A stretch of DNA of 64,000 nt from Citrobacter youngae (lineage in GTDB: Bacteria > Pseudomonadota > Gammaproteobacteria > Enterobacterales > Enterobacteriaceae), in the NCBI RefSeq assembly GCF_003818115.1, contig NZ_RPOI01000023.1, positions 62,001 through 126,000 of the forward strand. Direction: 5' to 3'. Positions within the stretch are counted from its first letter, which is position 1; every line of letters starts with the position of its first letter. The notes under the pieces are model-generated. The model searched no databases, was not told where the DNA came from, and saw only the letters and a program-made list of their open reading frames with translations. This document shows, piece by piece, positions 1 through 8,548 of this stretch. The position numbers and the translations under genes are program-made.

Positions 1-141
1 GATGTTACGCATAGCGATTTTTCTGAATCTCGTGCGGTGCGTGACAAATTTATGATCTCCCTCGCGGTGTTATCCCTTGCAATACTGTTTGCTGTAACAC
101 ACGTTCGCCAACTTATCGTATATATCGGGAATTTTGCATGA
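1..141 (+). CDS. yidG: YidG inner membrane protein, C-terminal end (partial)
   Basis: Frame 1 is open from the left edge to a TGA at 139-141 and gives 46 residues that begin DVTHSDFSESRAVRDKF and end VRQLIVYIGNFA. This matches the tail of E. coli YidG, a small DUF202-family inner membrane protein of unknown function. The stretch ISLAVLSLAILFAV is the last membrane segment. The stop overlaps the ATG of the next gene as ATGA, which points to translational coupling with yidF. The N-terminal part lies outside the window. Confidence 0.85.
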   Translation, partial: DVTHSDFSESRAVRDKFMISLAVLSLAILFAVTHVRQLIVYIGNFA

Positions 142-668
142 CAGTATGTGAGGACATGGATGTTAGTGAGGGTATTTTAAAGGTGGTGATTGATCACCAG
201 AAGAGTTTGCAACCTATTGAACTGTACCGTGATTTACGACAAGGCGATGTTCGTCTCGTACAGTTTATCCCTCTGATTAAGCGCGATGAAGCAGGCAACC
301 TGACGGCTGAATCTGTCACACCAGAAGGGTGGGGGCAGTTTTTAAATACGATATTTGATATCTGGGTTCGTGAAGATATTAATCGGGTATCTATTCAGCT
401 TTTTGATAAAACTCTGCGTCGATGGTGTGGTCTGGCGGTTCAAATTGAACGGCAATCGACCTCACAGCAGAGCGTGCGTTGTCGGTCATGTTCCTTATCG
501 CAATTTTACCGTGGTGATTGCCCGGTGCATGGGGATACTCACGGGGAAAATGTGCTGTGTGCGGGATATCAGGCCTTCTTTGAACACTCATCACCCCATA
601 TGCGCGTCATGCGCGATCTGATTAAACAGCATCGCTCACCGATGGAGCTGATGGCGATGCTGCGTTGA
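138..668 (+). CDS. yidF: YidF, short anaerobic sulfatase-maturase-like protein without the radical SAM core
   Basis: This 176-residue protein resembles only the later part of anaerobic sulfatase-maturating enzymes (AslB/anSME family). Residues from about 60 carry the TPEGWGQFLNTIFDIWVRED region. From about 115 there is a SPASM-type cysteine cluster: CRSC, then CPVH, then LCAGYQAFF. The radical SAM CxxxCxxC core that would come first is absent, so it probably cannot do the formylglycine-forming reaction alone. E. coli YidF is equally short, so this is an old reduction and not a local truncation. It is coupled to yidG by an ATGA overlap. No sulfatase gene is visible nearby. Its function is unknown. 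Confidence 0.8.
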   Translation: MTVCEDMDVSEGILKVVIDHQKSLQPIELYRDLRQGDVRLVQFIPLIKRDEAGNLTAESVTPEGWGQFLNTIFDIWVREDINRVSIQLFDKTLRRWCGLAVQIERQSTSQQSVRCRSCSLSQFYRGDCPVHGDTHGENVLCAGYQAFFEHSSPHMRVMRDLIKQHRSPMELMAMLR

Positions 669-680
669 GATCAGAGGGGG

Positions 681-2003
681 TTAGCGCCCTTTCGCCAGGT
701 ATTGCGCCATCTCGGTTTCCGGCACCATGCCGCCGCCGGTCGCCCACACCAGGTGCGTGGCGTTATTGAGCTGATCCGCGCTCAATCCTTGCATCTGCTG
801 GTAATTCGTGGAGGCGCAAACGTGCTGAGGGCCAGCCATGCCCGCCAGCGCCGATGGCTCAAGGCGAATACCTTCTTCCTGCGCCAGCCAGCCCAGCATA
901 TCGTACATAGTCTGATCGTCCAGGGTGTACAGTCCGTCGAGCAGGCGTTCCATCGCCCGGCCAACAAAGCCCGAGGCGCGACCGACTGCCAGCCCATCTG
1001 CCGCCGTCAGATTATCGATGCCGATATCCTGCACGGAAATGGTATCGTGCAGCCCGGTGTAAATCCCCAGCAGCATGCACGGGGAGTGGGTTGGTTCTGC
1101 GAAGAAGCAATGAACGTTGTCACCGAATGCCAGCTTCAGACCAAACGCCACGCCGCCAGGGCCACCACCCACACCGCATGGCAGGTAAACAAACAGCGGA
1201 TGATCGGCATCCACCACGCGCCCCTGCTGGGCAAACTGCGCCTTCAGACGCTGTCCGGCCACCGCATAGCCTAAGAACAGCGTGCGGGAATTTTCATCAT
1301 CGATAAAGAAACAGTTTGGATCGGACTGTGCCGCCTTACGACCTTGTTCAACCGCCACTCCGTAATCTTCTTCGTACTCCACCACCGTCACGCCGTGGCT
1401 GCGCAGCCTGGATTTTTTCCACGCGCGGGCATCGGCAGACATATGGACCGTAACGTTAAAGCCGATCCGGGCGCTCATGATGCCGATAGACATCCCCAGG
1501 TTGCCAGTTGAACCTACTGCGATGCTGTACTGGCTGAAGAACTGTTTGAACTCAGGAGAAAGCAGAATGCTGTAATCATCATTTGTCGTTAGCAGACCCG
1601 CTTTCAACGCCAGTTTTTCAGCGTGGGTCAGGACTTCATAAATGCCACCGCGGGCTTTAATTGAGCCAGAAATTGGCAAGTGACTGTCTTTCTTCAGCAG
1701 GATTTCGCCGTTAATGTGCTGCCCGAACTCTTTTTCCAGCCGTTTTTGCATGGCCGGGATGGCGGCCAGCTCAGATTCGATAATGCCCCCAGTAGCGGCA
1801 GTTTCCGGGAAGGCCTGCGCCAGATACGGTGCGAAGCGCGTCAGACGCGCGTGGGCATCCTCAACGTCGTGTGCTGTCAGGCCAACATACGGTAAACCTT
1901 CCGCAAGAGAGGTGGTGCCAGGGTTAAACCAGGTTGTCTCTTTCAGAGCCACCAGATCTTCCACTAAAGGATGCTGGGCGATAAGTGTTTGAATGTTTTC
2001 CAT
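681..2003 (-). CDS. dsdA: D-serine dehydratase (D-serine ammonia-lyase)
   Basis: The 440-residue protein is a fold-type II PLP enzyme that converts D-serine to pyruvate and ammonia in the cytoplasm. The PLP lysine is K116 in SGSIKARGG, and the phosphate-binding loop is [11 protein letters not shown] glycine-rich GVGGGPGG segment follows. I start it at the ATG at 2003 ([12 protein letters not shown]), which fits the E. coli protein; an upstream in-frame extension to 2051 would run into dsdX. It lies 17 bp behind dsdX, so the two form one operon for D-serine uptake and detoxification, presumably activated by DsdC with D-serine as inducer. In K-12 the dsd genes are elsewhere; here they sit between yidF and emrD. 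Confidence 0.95.
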   Translation of the reverse strand: MENIQTLIAQHPLVEDLVALKETTWFNPGTTSLAEGLPYVGLTAHDVEDAHARLTRFAPYLAQAFPETAATGGIIESELAAIPAMQKRLEKEFGQHINGEILLKKDSHLPISGSIKARGGIYEVLTHAEKLALKAGLLTTNDDYSILLSPEFKQFFSQYSIAVGSTGNLGMSIGIMSARIGFNVTVHMSADARAWKKSRLRSHGVTVVEYEEDYGVAVEQGRKAAQSDPNCFFIDDENSRTLFLGYAVAGQRLKAQFAQQGRVVDADHPLFVYLPCGVGGGPGGVAFGLKLAFGDNVHCFFAEPTHSPCMLLGIYTGLHDTISVQDIGIDNLTAADGLAVGRASGFVGRAMERLLDGLYTLDDQTMYDMLGWLAQEEGIRLEPSALAGMAGPQHVCASTNYQQMQGLSADQLNNATHLVWATGGGMVPETEMAQYLAKGR

Positions 2004-2020
2004 AGTCAGTCTCTTCGCGC

Positions 2021-3358
2021 TTAGATAATAAAGGAAAGCAGGAATGTGCAAGCCAGTGCAATAACGGACGCGATAAATGTCGCGGTCGTATAGTATTTGA
2101 ACGTTTCATTCAGGGTGGCGCCGCAATACTGCTTCACCAGCCAGAACAGGGAATCGGTGACGATCGTGCAGCCAATAGCGCCGGAACCGATGGCAATGGC
2201 GATGATCTCCGGGCTAACGTTGGGGTACAGCGGTAGCATCGGGGCAACGATTGCCGTCGCGCCCATCATCGCAACGGTAGCTGAGCCTACCGCCGCATGC
2301 AGAATCAGTGCGACCAGCCATGCCAGCAGAATCGGGTGCATATGCATGTTTGAGAGGATCAGCGCCAGAGTATCCGCCAGCCCGCTGCTCTTGAGGATAG
2401 CGTTGAATGCGCCGCCTGCACCGATAATCAGCAAAATGTTAGCAATCGAGCCAAAACCGTTTTCGGTGTGGGTCAGCAATGCCCCCATACCAATGTGCTG
2501 ACGCAGACCGAGAATGTAATAGGCCACGAAAACGGCAATAAACATCGCGGTGATCGGGTTACCGATAAACTCCAGCAGCGTATACAGCGTACCGCCTTTT
2601 GCCATGTTCAGTTCCGCGACGGTTTTGACCAGCATCAGGCCAATTGGCAGCAGCACGGTAAACAGCGTGGCGCTCAGCGATGGCAACGTACTTTCATCGC
2701 GTACCTTGAGATCGGAAAACTCAGCCGGTACCGGTTTAAATGGCAGACGGTTACCGAGGAATTTCAGATACAACGGCCCGCCGATTAGCGATGCCATCAA
2801 GCCCACCAGTAAGCCGTAGACAATCACGGTGCCAATATCCGCGCCCAACTTGTTCGCCACGAACAGCGCCGCCGGATGCGGAGGTACGACGCAGTGCACC
2901 GCCATCAGCGCCGTACACAGCGGGATCGCCAGCTTCAGCAGCGAAGTGTTGGTCTTTTTGGCAATAGAGAATGCCAGTGGAATTAATAGCACCACGCCCA
3001 CTTCAACGAACAGTGTGATCCCACAAATCAGCCCGACCAGCACCATAATGACGTCGGCGGAGAGCCAGCGGCAGCGCTGCAGCGTCAGACCGATGCGTTC
3101 GGCCGCGCCGGACACTTCCATCATTTTGCCCAGAATGGTCCCAAGGCCAATAACCGCCGCGAGGAAGCCCAGCGTACCGCCGATGCCGCTCTCAATGGCA
3201 TTGACCATATCCAGCGGCCCCATCCCCATCATCGTACCCACGAAGAAACTGGCTAACAGCAGCGCCAGAAACGGGTGGAATTTGAACTTCACGATGGTCA
3301 AAACGATTAACACGATGCTTATCAGCAGCGTGCTCACAACCCAGATTTGAGAGTGCAT
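2021..3358 (-). CDS. dsdX: D-serine permease of the GntP family
   Basis: The 445-residue protein has about 12 hydrophobic segments and the general look of the GntP/gluconate permease family, including the [14 protein letters not shown] and [16 protein letters not shown] regions. It starts with ATG at 3358 ([12 protein letters not shown]) and ends 17 bp before dsdA. DsdX imports D-serine by proton symport, supplying the substrate for DsdA. Transcription diverges from dsdC across the 3359-3581 gap. Confidence 0.93.
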   Translation of the reverse strand: MHSQIWVVSTLLISIVLIVLTIVKFKFHPFLALLLASFFVGTMMGMGPLDMVNAIESGIGGTLGFLAAVIGLGTILGKMMEVSGAAERIGLTLQRCRWLSADVIMVLVGLICGITLFVEVGVVLLIPLAFSIAKKTNTSLLKLAIPLCTALMAVHCVVPPHPAALFVANKLGADIGTVIVYGLLVGLMASLIGGPLYLKFLGNRLPFKPVPAEFSDLKVRDESTLPSLSATLFTVLLPIGLMLVKTVAELNMAKGGTLYTLLEFIGNPITAMFIAVFVAYYILGLRQHIGMGALLTHTENGFGSIANILLIIGAGGAFNAILKSSGLADTLALILSNMHMHPILLAWLVALILHAAVGSATVAMMGATAIVAPMLPLYPNVSPEIIAIAIGSGAIGCTIVTDSLFWLVKQYCGATLNETFKYYTTATFIASVIALACTFLLSFII

Positions 3359-3581
3359 AGCTCACCTTGCCCTGTGATTAATATAAGGTTATTGGACAAA
3401 AATAAGGCACCGTCTGACAAACGATATAAATCTCCTTTCACATGAGCCAGATTGCATCAAATGAGTGATTTACGTCTAATTACGCTGCATTTATGCGATA
3501 TGATTCACTTTGATTCATCTTTGTGCTGATTTTTACAGCGAACTTTTTTACACTCCGGCGCATGAATCAGGAGGACTGGAG
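3359..3581. promoter_or_regulatory. dsdX/dsdC divergent control region
   Basis: This 223 bp gap separates dsdX (minus) from dsdC (plus). LysR-type activators usually bind between themselves and the target operon, so DsdC sites are expected here. The DNA is AT-rich, with several TTGATTCA/TGATTCAC-like short repeats around 3495-3520. I cannot assign exact operator or CRP positions by eye. Confidence 0.5.
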
Positions 3582-4514
3582 GTGAGTTTGGATCCCCTAC
3601 GCGAGGTCAGAAACCGGCTGCTCAATGGCTGGCAGCTGTCAAAGCTGTATACCTTTGAAGTGGCGGCCCGGCATCAGTCGTTTGCGCTGGCGGCAGATGA
3701 GCTGTCGTTAAGCCCCAGCGCCGTCAGCCATCGCATTAATCAGCTGGAAGATGAGCTGGGCATTCAGTTGTTTGTCCGTTCACACCGTAAAGTGGAACTC
3801 ACCCACGAGGGTAAGCGGGTGTTCTGGGCGCTGAAATCGTCGCTGGATACGTTGAATCAGGAGATCCTCGATATTAAAAATCAGGAGTTGTCCGAGACGC
3901 TCACCGTCTACTCGCGGCCTTCTATCGCCCAGTGCTGGCTGGTTCCGGCGCTCGGCGACTTTACCCGTCGCTATCCGTCGATTTCACTGACCATCCTGAC
4001 CGGCAACGACAACGTCAATTTACAGCGTGCCGGGGTCGATTTGGCTATCTATTTTGACGATGCACCCTCCGCGCAGCTTACGCACCACTTCCTGATGGAT
4101 GAAGAGATCCTGCCGGTATGCAGCCCGGACTACGCTCGCCGCCATGACCTTACCGGTTCGCTGGTGAATTTGCCGCACTGCACCTTGCTGCATGACAGAC
4201 AGGCATGGAGTAACGACTCAGGAACCGATGAATGGCACAGTTGGGCGCAGCATTTTGCCGTGAATTTGCCGACATCATCGGGTATCGGCTTTGATCGTTC
4301 TGATTTAGCGGTAATTGCCGCCATGAACCATATCGGCGTGGCGATAGGCCGAAAGCGGCTGGTGCAGAAACGTCTCGACAGCGGGGAACTGGTCGCGCCT
4401 TTCGGTGATATGGCGCTGAAATGCCATCAACACTATTACATCACCACGCTGCCCGGCAGGCAGTGGCCGAAAATTGAGGCGTTTATTGGCTGGCTTCAGG
4501 AGCAGGTTAAATAA
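3582..4514 (+). CDS. dsdC: DsdC, LysR-type activator of dsdXA
   Basis: This is a 310-residue LysR-type regulator. The winged helix is at about residues 14-73 (FEVAARHQSFALAADELSLS, then PSAVSHRINQLEDELG), followed by a periplasmic-binding-protein-like sensor domain. It matches E. coli DsdC (311 residues), whose protein starts MEPLREIRNRLL. The reading frame stays open upstream to 3510, but the family start falls at GTG 3582 (VSLDPLREVRNRLL). An AGGAGG at 3569-3574 lies 7 nt ahead. A TTG at 3588 is the alternative. It is divergent from dsdXA, which it should activate in the presence of D-serine. Confidence 0.93.
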   Translation: MSLDPLREVRNRLLNGWQLSKLYTFEVAARHQSFALAADELSLSPSAVSHRINQLEDELGIQLFVRSHRKVELTHEGKRVFWALKSSLDTLNQEILDIKNQELSETLTVYSRPSIAQCWLVPALGDFTRRYPSISLTILTGNDNVNLQRAGVDLAIYFDDAPSAQLTHHFLMDEEILPVCSPDYARRHDLTGSLVNLPHCTLLHDRQAWSNDSGTDEWHSWAQHFAVNLPTSSGIGFDRSDLAVIAAMNHIGVAIGRKRLVQKRLDSGELVAPFGDMALKCHQHYYITTLPGRQWPKIEAFIGWLQEQVK

Positions 4515-4613
4515 GCGGGCCGCGAATATTTTTTACGCTTTCTCTCTACACGGAAAGTGAAAAAGCATGCTAAATACGTGATATCACTCCTGATGATTTG
4601 CGTAAGGACGACC

Positions 4614-5675
4614 GTGTTAAAGCCGATTGTTTCCCTTTTACTGTTAGCCAGCGCCACCGTGTATGCCGCGCCCCCTGTGCTGACGGCGGCGCTGTATGCG
4701 CAGCAGCTTGGCGTTGGAATGGACGTAGACTGGGCTCGCACAGATCGCGGTATCCGCGAGTTCGATCCGCTGGTGGTACGGGATTTCAAGGCGAAGGGGA
4801 TCTCTCATGTGCGTATTCGTGTGGCTGGTGAGCCAACAGAAGCCAGGCTCATCCATTTGCGCAAGCTGGTAGAGGCTTGCGAGCAATACGGCGTGATCCC
4901 GATAATCGCCTATCAGGCTGACGAATATAAAAAAGACCCCAGCGCCGGTAACGAAAAAGAGGTGGTTAACTGGTGGGTGGCGGTGGCGCATTACTTTGGT
5001 CAAGGCTCGCCGTTGCTGGGTTTCGACCTGATATATGAGCCTGCCGATAAGCTTAATCACAATCAGACTTCGCTCAATCGGGTGTACGACAAAACGATTC
5101 GCACAATCCACGCCATTTCACCGCAGCGGATGATTTTCATTGCTCCGCGACTGCGCGCGGCACCGGAAGATTTGCCTAATCTGAAATTACCGCCGCAAAG
5201 TCAGAATACCGTTCTGGCTGAATGGCATATCTTCCCGTGGGGGCCGCTAAAAAATAACGGTAAGTATCCCTGGACGTCGGGGACTGCGGCAGAAAAAGCC
5301 GCCATTCGCGCCCGTATTAATACGGCCATTCACTGGCAACAGAAAACGGGTCATCTCAGTTGGGTGGGGGGCTGGTCGCCGGGAGAGACCATCAAAAACG
5401 CGCCTTCTGCCGCGCAAACTGCATTTGCACGGTTTATGGCATGTGAACTGCGCAAGGCGAAAATCCCCTATGCTATCAATGCGGATATGCAGTTCTATGA
5501 TGGCGAAGAAGGGGCCTGGCGTCCGGCGCTGGAGCCGTTGCTGACGACGATGATCGCGCCAGAATGCGAAAAGCCCGGCGATAAGCCGGGCCATCATACG
5601 CTTAAACCGCCTGTCCCTGATGCGACACGCGTGATGCCAGCGGAAGCCAGCAAACAAAAATCAACAGCCCCATAA
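4614..5675 (+). CDS. Secreted glycoside hydrolase family 5-like protein, nucleophile apparently missing
   Basis: A start at GTG 4614 has TAAGGA 5 nt ahead and gives 353 residues beginning with a clean signal peptide (LKPIVSLLLLASATVYAA), so export is likely. The rest looks like a cellulase-type GH5 (beta/alpha)8 barrel: GMDVDW, ISHVRIRVAG, and DLIYEPAD, where E142 would be the acid/base but the usual Asn before it is Tyr. At the expected nucleophile strand the sequence reads WVGGWSPG, with Gly253 where GH5 enzymes have Glu. It may be inactive, may bind polysaccharide, or I may have aligned the strand wrongly. Its last 25 codons overlap the end of emrD tail-to-tail, and emrD's likely terminator lies inside it. 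An upstream ATG at 4557 is possible but would spoil the signal peptide. Confidence 0.7.
   Translation: MLKPIVSLLLLASATVYAAPPVLTAALYAQQLGVGMDVDWARTDRGIREFDPLVVRDFKAKGISHVRIRVAGEPTEARLIHLRKLVEACEQYGVIPIIAYQADEYKKDPSAGNEKEVVNWWVAVAHYFGQGSPLLGFDLIYEPADKLNHNQTSLNRVYDKTIRTIHAISPQRMIFIAPRLRAAPEDLPNLKLPPQSQNTVLAEWHIFPWGPLKNNGKYPWTSGTAAEKAAIRARINTAIHWQQKTGHLSWVGGWSPGETIKNAPSAAQTAFARFMACELRKAKIPYAINADMQFYDGEEGAWRPALEPLLTTMIAPECEKPGDKPGHHTLKPPVPDATRVMPAEASKQKSTAP
5569..5591 (-). terminator. Probable emrD terminator inside the GH5-like gene
   Basis: On the minus strand a perfect 7 bp stem (GCCCGGC, loop TTATC, GCCGGGC) is followed by TTTT. It lies just downstream of the emrD stop at 5602 and within the last codons of the convergent GH5-like gene. 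The short T-run makes it only moderately strong. Confidence 0.6.
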
Positions 5676-6786
5676 GGGTCATCAGCAGGCCCAGACTGGC
5701 TTGCCCGGTCTGCGGCAGCATGGCAGAAAACCATGCCAGCACGCCGGAACCAATGTTCTGTAATCCCCCAACCAGTGCGCCGGCAGTGCCTGCCAGGAAC
5801 GGGAAAGGCTCCATTGCACCGCTGGTTGCCAGCGGAAACAACATTCCGGCACCGAAGAAAAACAGTGCGGCAGGAACCAGCAGCGTCCAGACGTTCATCA
5901 CGTCAAACAGCCCTGGGAGCCACATCATTAAACCCGCTACCAGACAGCAGGTCACCGACTGCCACATTAGCGTCGAGAAACGCTTATTAGGGCGACCGGC
6001 GAACCATGCGCCGAAAAACGCCGCCGGGATGGGCAGTATAAACAGGATACTGACCACCATGCTGCTTAGACCGAGCCGTGCGCCTAACAATACCCCAGAG
6101 CAGGCTTCGAAGACCGCAACGCCCGCCAGGCCGCCGATCAACATCAGCACGTAACAGGTGAAAGCGCTATTACCAAACAGGGTTTTGTAGCTGGCGATCA
6201 GCCGTGGACGCGGCGCACCCGCAGGCCGTGTTTCCGGCATCCAGCGCGCCATGCTAAACGTCACACCCGCACACAGAATCAGCAGGAAAATATAGCAGGC
6301 GCGCCAGTTCCACACTGTATCCAGCATGCCGCCAATCAGCGGAGCTAACAGCGGACTGACCAGAATCCCCATGTTTAACAGACTATTGGCGTGGCGCAGT
6401 TGCGTGCCTTCGTACAGATCGCGCGGTAACGTTCGCGCCATCACACCGCCGACGCCCGTTCCCATCCCCTGGATTGCGCTGGCGATAATCAGTACCGTCA
6501 GGCTATGGGTGGTAATGGCGACCAGCGTGGCCAGCATAAAAATAGACATCCCGGCGAGGATCACCGGGCGGCGCCCTACGCGGTCTGAAAGGGGACCGTA
6601 AACCAGTTGCGACACGCCGTAGGTCAGCAGGTAGGCAGCCATTACGCTTTGCACCGCGCCTTCGCGAACGTTCAGTTCACGCGCCATATCAGCAATCGCG
6701 GGGATATAAATGGTTTGCGCCATTTGACCTACCGCCACCAGTAATACCAACATCAACAACAAATTGACGCTTCTATGCCTTTTCAT
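5602..6786 (-). CDS. emrD: EmrD multidrug efflux transporter (MFS, DHA1)
   Basis: The 394-residue protein, starting MKRHRSVNLLLMLVLL at ATG 6786, matches E. coli EmrD in length and nearly throughout in sequence. It has 12 membrane segments, the MFS loop 2-3 motif GPLSDRVGRRP at about residues 60-70, and the motif C-like MNMGILVSPLLAPLIGG stretch typical of drug:proton antiporters. EmrD exports uncouplers and detergents. An in-frame extension to 7047 has no support. It is convergent with, and overlaps, the GH5-like gene by 74 bp. Confidence 0.95.
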   Translation of the reverse strand: MKRHRSVNLLLMLVLLVAVGQMAQTIYIPAIADMARELNVREGAVQSVMAAYLLTYGVSQLVYGPLSDRVGRRPVILAGMSIFMLATLVAITTHSLTVLIIASAIQGMGTGVGGVMARTLPRDLYEGTQLRHANSLLNMGILVSPLLAPLIGGMLDTVWNWRACYIFLLILCAGVTFSMARWMPETRPAGAPRPRLIASYKTLFGNSAFTCYVLMLIGGLAGVAVFEACSGVLLGARLGLSSMVVSILFILPIPAAFFGAWFAGRPNKRFSTLMWQSVTCCLVAGLMMWLPGLFDVMNVWTLLVPAALFFFGAGMLFPLATSGAMEPFPFLAGTAGALVGGLQNIGSGVLAWFSAMLPQTGQASLGLLMTLMGLLIFVCWLPLASRVSHQGQAV

Positions 6787-6929
6787 TTCGCTGATTACTT
6801 TTAAAAAAGAGAAAAAAGAAGAATAAGGTGCTGCACTTTCCCGTAAATGCGCGTGGAATCTACCACAACAGAAAAAGAAGGCCAGATAGTGGGCTGGAAT
6901 GTTTATGTGCTGGACGGCAGGAAATGTAA

Positions 6930-6959
6930 ACAAAATCCGGCAACAAATGTTGCCGGATT
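6930..6959 (-). terminator. Rho-independent terminator of the EamA-type pseudogene
   Basis: An 11 bp perfect stem (6934-6944 with 6949-6959, 4 nt loop) is followed on the minus strand by TTGTTT. It stands 21 bp after the stop of the EamA-type gene and upstream of emrD, so it separates the two. Confidence 0.75.
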
Positions 6960-6979
6960 GCATCGGGTTTACAACGACA

Positions 6980-7815
6980 TCATGATAAGCGGAGTAAAAC
7001 TGCGCCGGCGGCAATACCTCCGGCTGCGATAAGACGTATTCCGGCAACCTTTTCTTTCAGCAGCAGCCACGCGAGCAGTGCGCCAAACAGAATGGATGTT
7101 TCACGCAGCGCCGCGACCACCGCCAGCGGGGCCTGAGTCATCGCCCACAGTGCCAGGCCGTAAGACCCCATCGTACCAATCCCGCCAAGAATACCTTTTT
7201 TCCACTGCTGTACCAGATAACGTGACGCTTCCCGGCGTCGGGCGAACATCGCCCAACCCAGCAGGCAGGAGCCGTTCAGAAAGAAGGTCCACAGCGTGTA
7301 GCCCAGCGCGGTTTCTGAAAGCCGAACACCGGTGCCATCAACCAGCGTATAACCGGCGATAAAACAGGCATTAATGAGTGCCAGGATAATCCCACGTTGC
7401 GAGCCGCAGCGTCCGTTAAATGCCATCCCGAGAATAGCCAGACAGATGGTGGCAATCCCCACCCAGGCGAGTAGTGAGAGGCTATCGCCAAGAAACAGGA
7501 CGCTGATAATCGCGACCAGCAGCGGCGCTGTGCCGCGCATCAGAGGATAGGTCTGGCTCATATCCGAAACCTGATAGGTTTTAGCGACCAGGACGGTATA
7601 GACCCCACCTGTAATGCGGTTGAGACAGCTAAAAACGGCAGGCTGGCGGCAGAGGGTTGCGGCGCAAAGGGTAAACAAATCAGCGCCATGATCGCAGCGG
7701 TTCCGCTGACGCTTATAGCCGAGTACAACTTGTCGTTTCCCGCTTTTACGATGGCATTCCAGCTGGCATGCAGCAGTGCGGCGAACAGCAAAATGCAGAA
7801 AACAGAAAGCGTCAT
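6980..7815 (-). pseudogene. EamA/DMT-family transporter, frameshifted
   Basis: Two frames together make one roughly 278-residue drug/metabolite transporter. The N-terminal part, starting at ATG 7815 (MTLSVFCILLFAALLHASWN), runs to about VSTALQVG. The rest continues in another frame from VYTVLVAKTYQVSDMSQTY to AGAVLLRLS at 6980. The break falls in a G-run, CCCC at 7603-7606 on the plus strand, where one more base would restore LQVGVYTVLVAKTYQ. Both halves keep good transporter sequence, with about ten membrane segments and two EamA repeats, so the damage is recent or is a sequencing error. Substrate unknown. Confidence 0.8.
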
Positions 7816-7888
7816 GGCGGAATTCTTCCCTGAGGATGTCATAAAAACGTAACACATTGGCACGACACAAGCACCAGGGAGAAGGTGA

Positions 7889-7918
7889 AAGGGGAGCGGA
7901 GTGTTACCCGCCCCCCTT
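7889..7918 (-). terminator. Terminator after tisB
   Basis: On the minus strand a 10 bp stem (7908-7917 with 7890-7899, one G-U pair, 8 nt loop) is followed by TTCACCTTCT, directly after the tisB stop. It has few uridines but is GC-rich and well placed to end the tisAB transcript. Confidence 0.6.
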
Positions 7919-7938
7919 AGGTGCGACTTGAATCTGAA

Positions 7939-8028
7939 TTACTTAACGTATTTCAGAACGGCATCAAGGAGTTGCAGTGCTGCAACAATGAGTTTGAGGA
8001 TAAGAATAGCGATATCCACGAGGCTCAT
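7939..8028 (-). CDS. tisB: TisB, SOS-induced membrane toxin
   Basis: This is a 29-residue peptide, MSLVDIAILILKLIVA followed by ALQLLDAVLKYVK, nearly identical to E. coli TisB. It is a hydrophobic amphipathic helix that inserts in the inner membrane, lowers the proton motive force and favours persister formation after DNA damage. The gene is too short for most gene finders. Its mRNA starts about 180 nt upstream near a LexA box, and the 5' leader contains a 19 nt segment complementary to the antitoxin RNA IstR-1 encoded 230 bp away. As in E. coli, translation should need a ribosome standby site in that leader. Confidence 0.95.
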   Translation of the reverse strand: MSLVDIAILILKLIVAALQLLDAVLKYVK

Positions 8029-8096
8029 ACGCTCTCCTTTTGGTACAAGGAGCACGGTGCTGGCGTACCTCGCCGCTGCCTGTTGCCAGCACCTTT

Positions 8097-8115
8097 GTTG
8101 ACGTAACACAGTGTG
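8097..8115 (-). promoter_or_regulatory. IstR-1 target site in the tisAB leader
   Basis: The plus strand here is identical over 19 nt to the 5' end of istR (8344-8362). The minus-strand tisAB mRNA therefore carries the perfect complement of the antitoxin RNA. In E. coli this pairing blocks the ribosome standby site and leads to RNase III cleavage. Confidence 0.9.
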
Positions 8116-8215
8116 CTCACTTAGGGGGTTAAGGCGCTGACGGCACCACCCGTTTCAGCCAGGACTTTGATGCGCCGGTAAAACAGCGGCCCCCTCGCGC
8201 ACTGCGAACATTTAC

Positions 8216-8247
8216 AGTATAGATAGATACTGTATGTATGAACAGTA
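8216..8247 (-). promoter_or_regulatory. tisAB promoter with LexA box
   Basis: Positions 8228-8247 read TACTGTATGTATGAACAGTA, a near-perfect SOS box (CTG-N10-CAG). On the minus strand it overlaps the -35/spacer region of a promoter with -10 TATACT at 8216-8221 and a TGTTCA-like -35 17 nt upstream. LexA should repress tisAB until DNA damage. In E. coli the longer antitoxin transcript IstR-2 is also LexA-controlled, and the box is well placed for that here too. Confidence 0.9.
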
Positions 8248-8308
8248 TTTTATGGACAAAATCCGCAAAGCGATCCATACTCAGAAACGTCAAAATCCGT
8301 GCCTTAAA

Positions 8309-8337
8309 TTGCGCGTTCGTTCCCGATCGCGTATACT
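8309..8337 (+). promoter_or_regulatory. istR-1 promoter
   Basis: TTGCGC (8309-8314), a 17 nt spacer and TATACT (8332-8337) lie 6 nt before the IstR-1 start at 8344. There is no LexA box over it, in keeping with constitutive synthesis of the antitoxin. Confidence 0.8.
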
Positions 8338-8343
8338 TCTTGC

Positions 8344-8419
8344 GTTGACGTAACACAGTGTGTTCTGCGGTTACCAGCCGCAAACCCTGAAAAAAACCTC
8401 GCTCCGGCGGGGTTTTTTG
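8344..8419 (+). ncRNA. istR: IstR-1 antitoxin small RNA
   Basis: The sequence from GTTGACGTAACACAGTGTG through TGCGGTTACCAGCCGCA to the terminator is very close to E. coli IstR-1 (about 75 nt). It has a single-stranded 5' end, a small hairpin CTGCGG/CCGCA, and a terminator stem ACCTCGC-TCCG-GCGGGGT followed by TTTTTT at 8413-8418. The 5' end is perfectly complementary to the tisAB leader at 8097-8115, so it represses synthesis of the TisB toxin. Confidence 0.93.
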
Positions 8420-8548
8420 TTTTTACATTGCGTACAGATAAACGTGATCTTTGGCGCATTTTTGCGCAGATGAAAAATTTTCCATTGTCACGCTGAAAAA
8501 CCTGTGTTTGTATAAATCCTGTTAACCAACAAACAGACAAGGCTCCTA

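Noticed and set aside
702-1274. 190-residue ORF opposite dsdA
   Set aside because: Composition (many Arg, His, Gln) is that of an antisense shadow of a GC-rich gene; dsdA is certain.
7603-7606. Programmed frameshift in the EamA-type gene
   Set aside because: A simple G-run with no stem or ribosome-stimulating site is more easily a base loss; transporters of this family are not known to need frameshifting.
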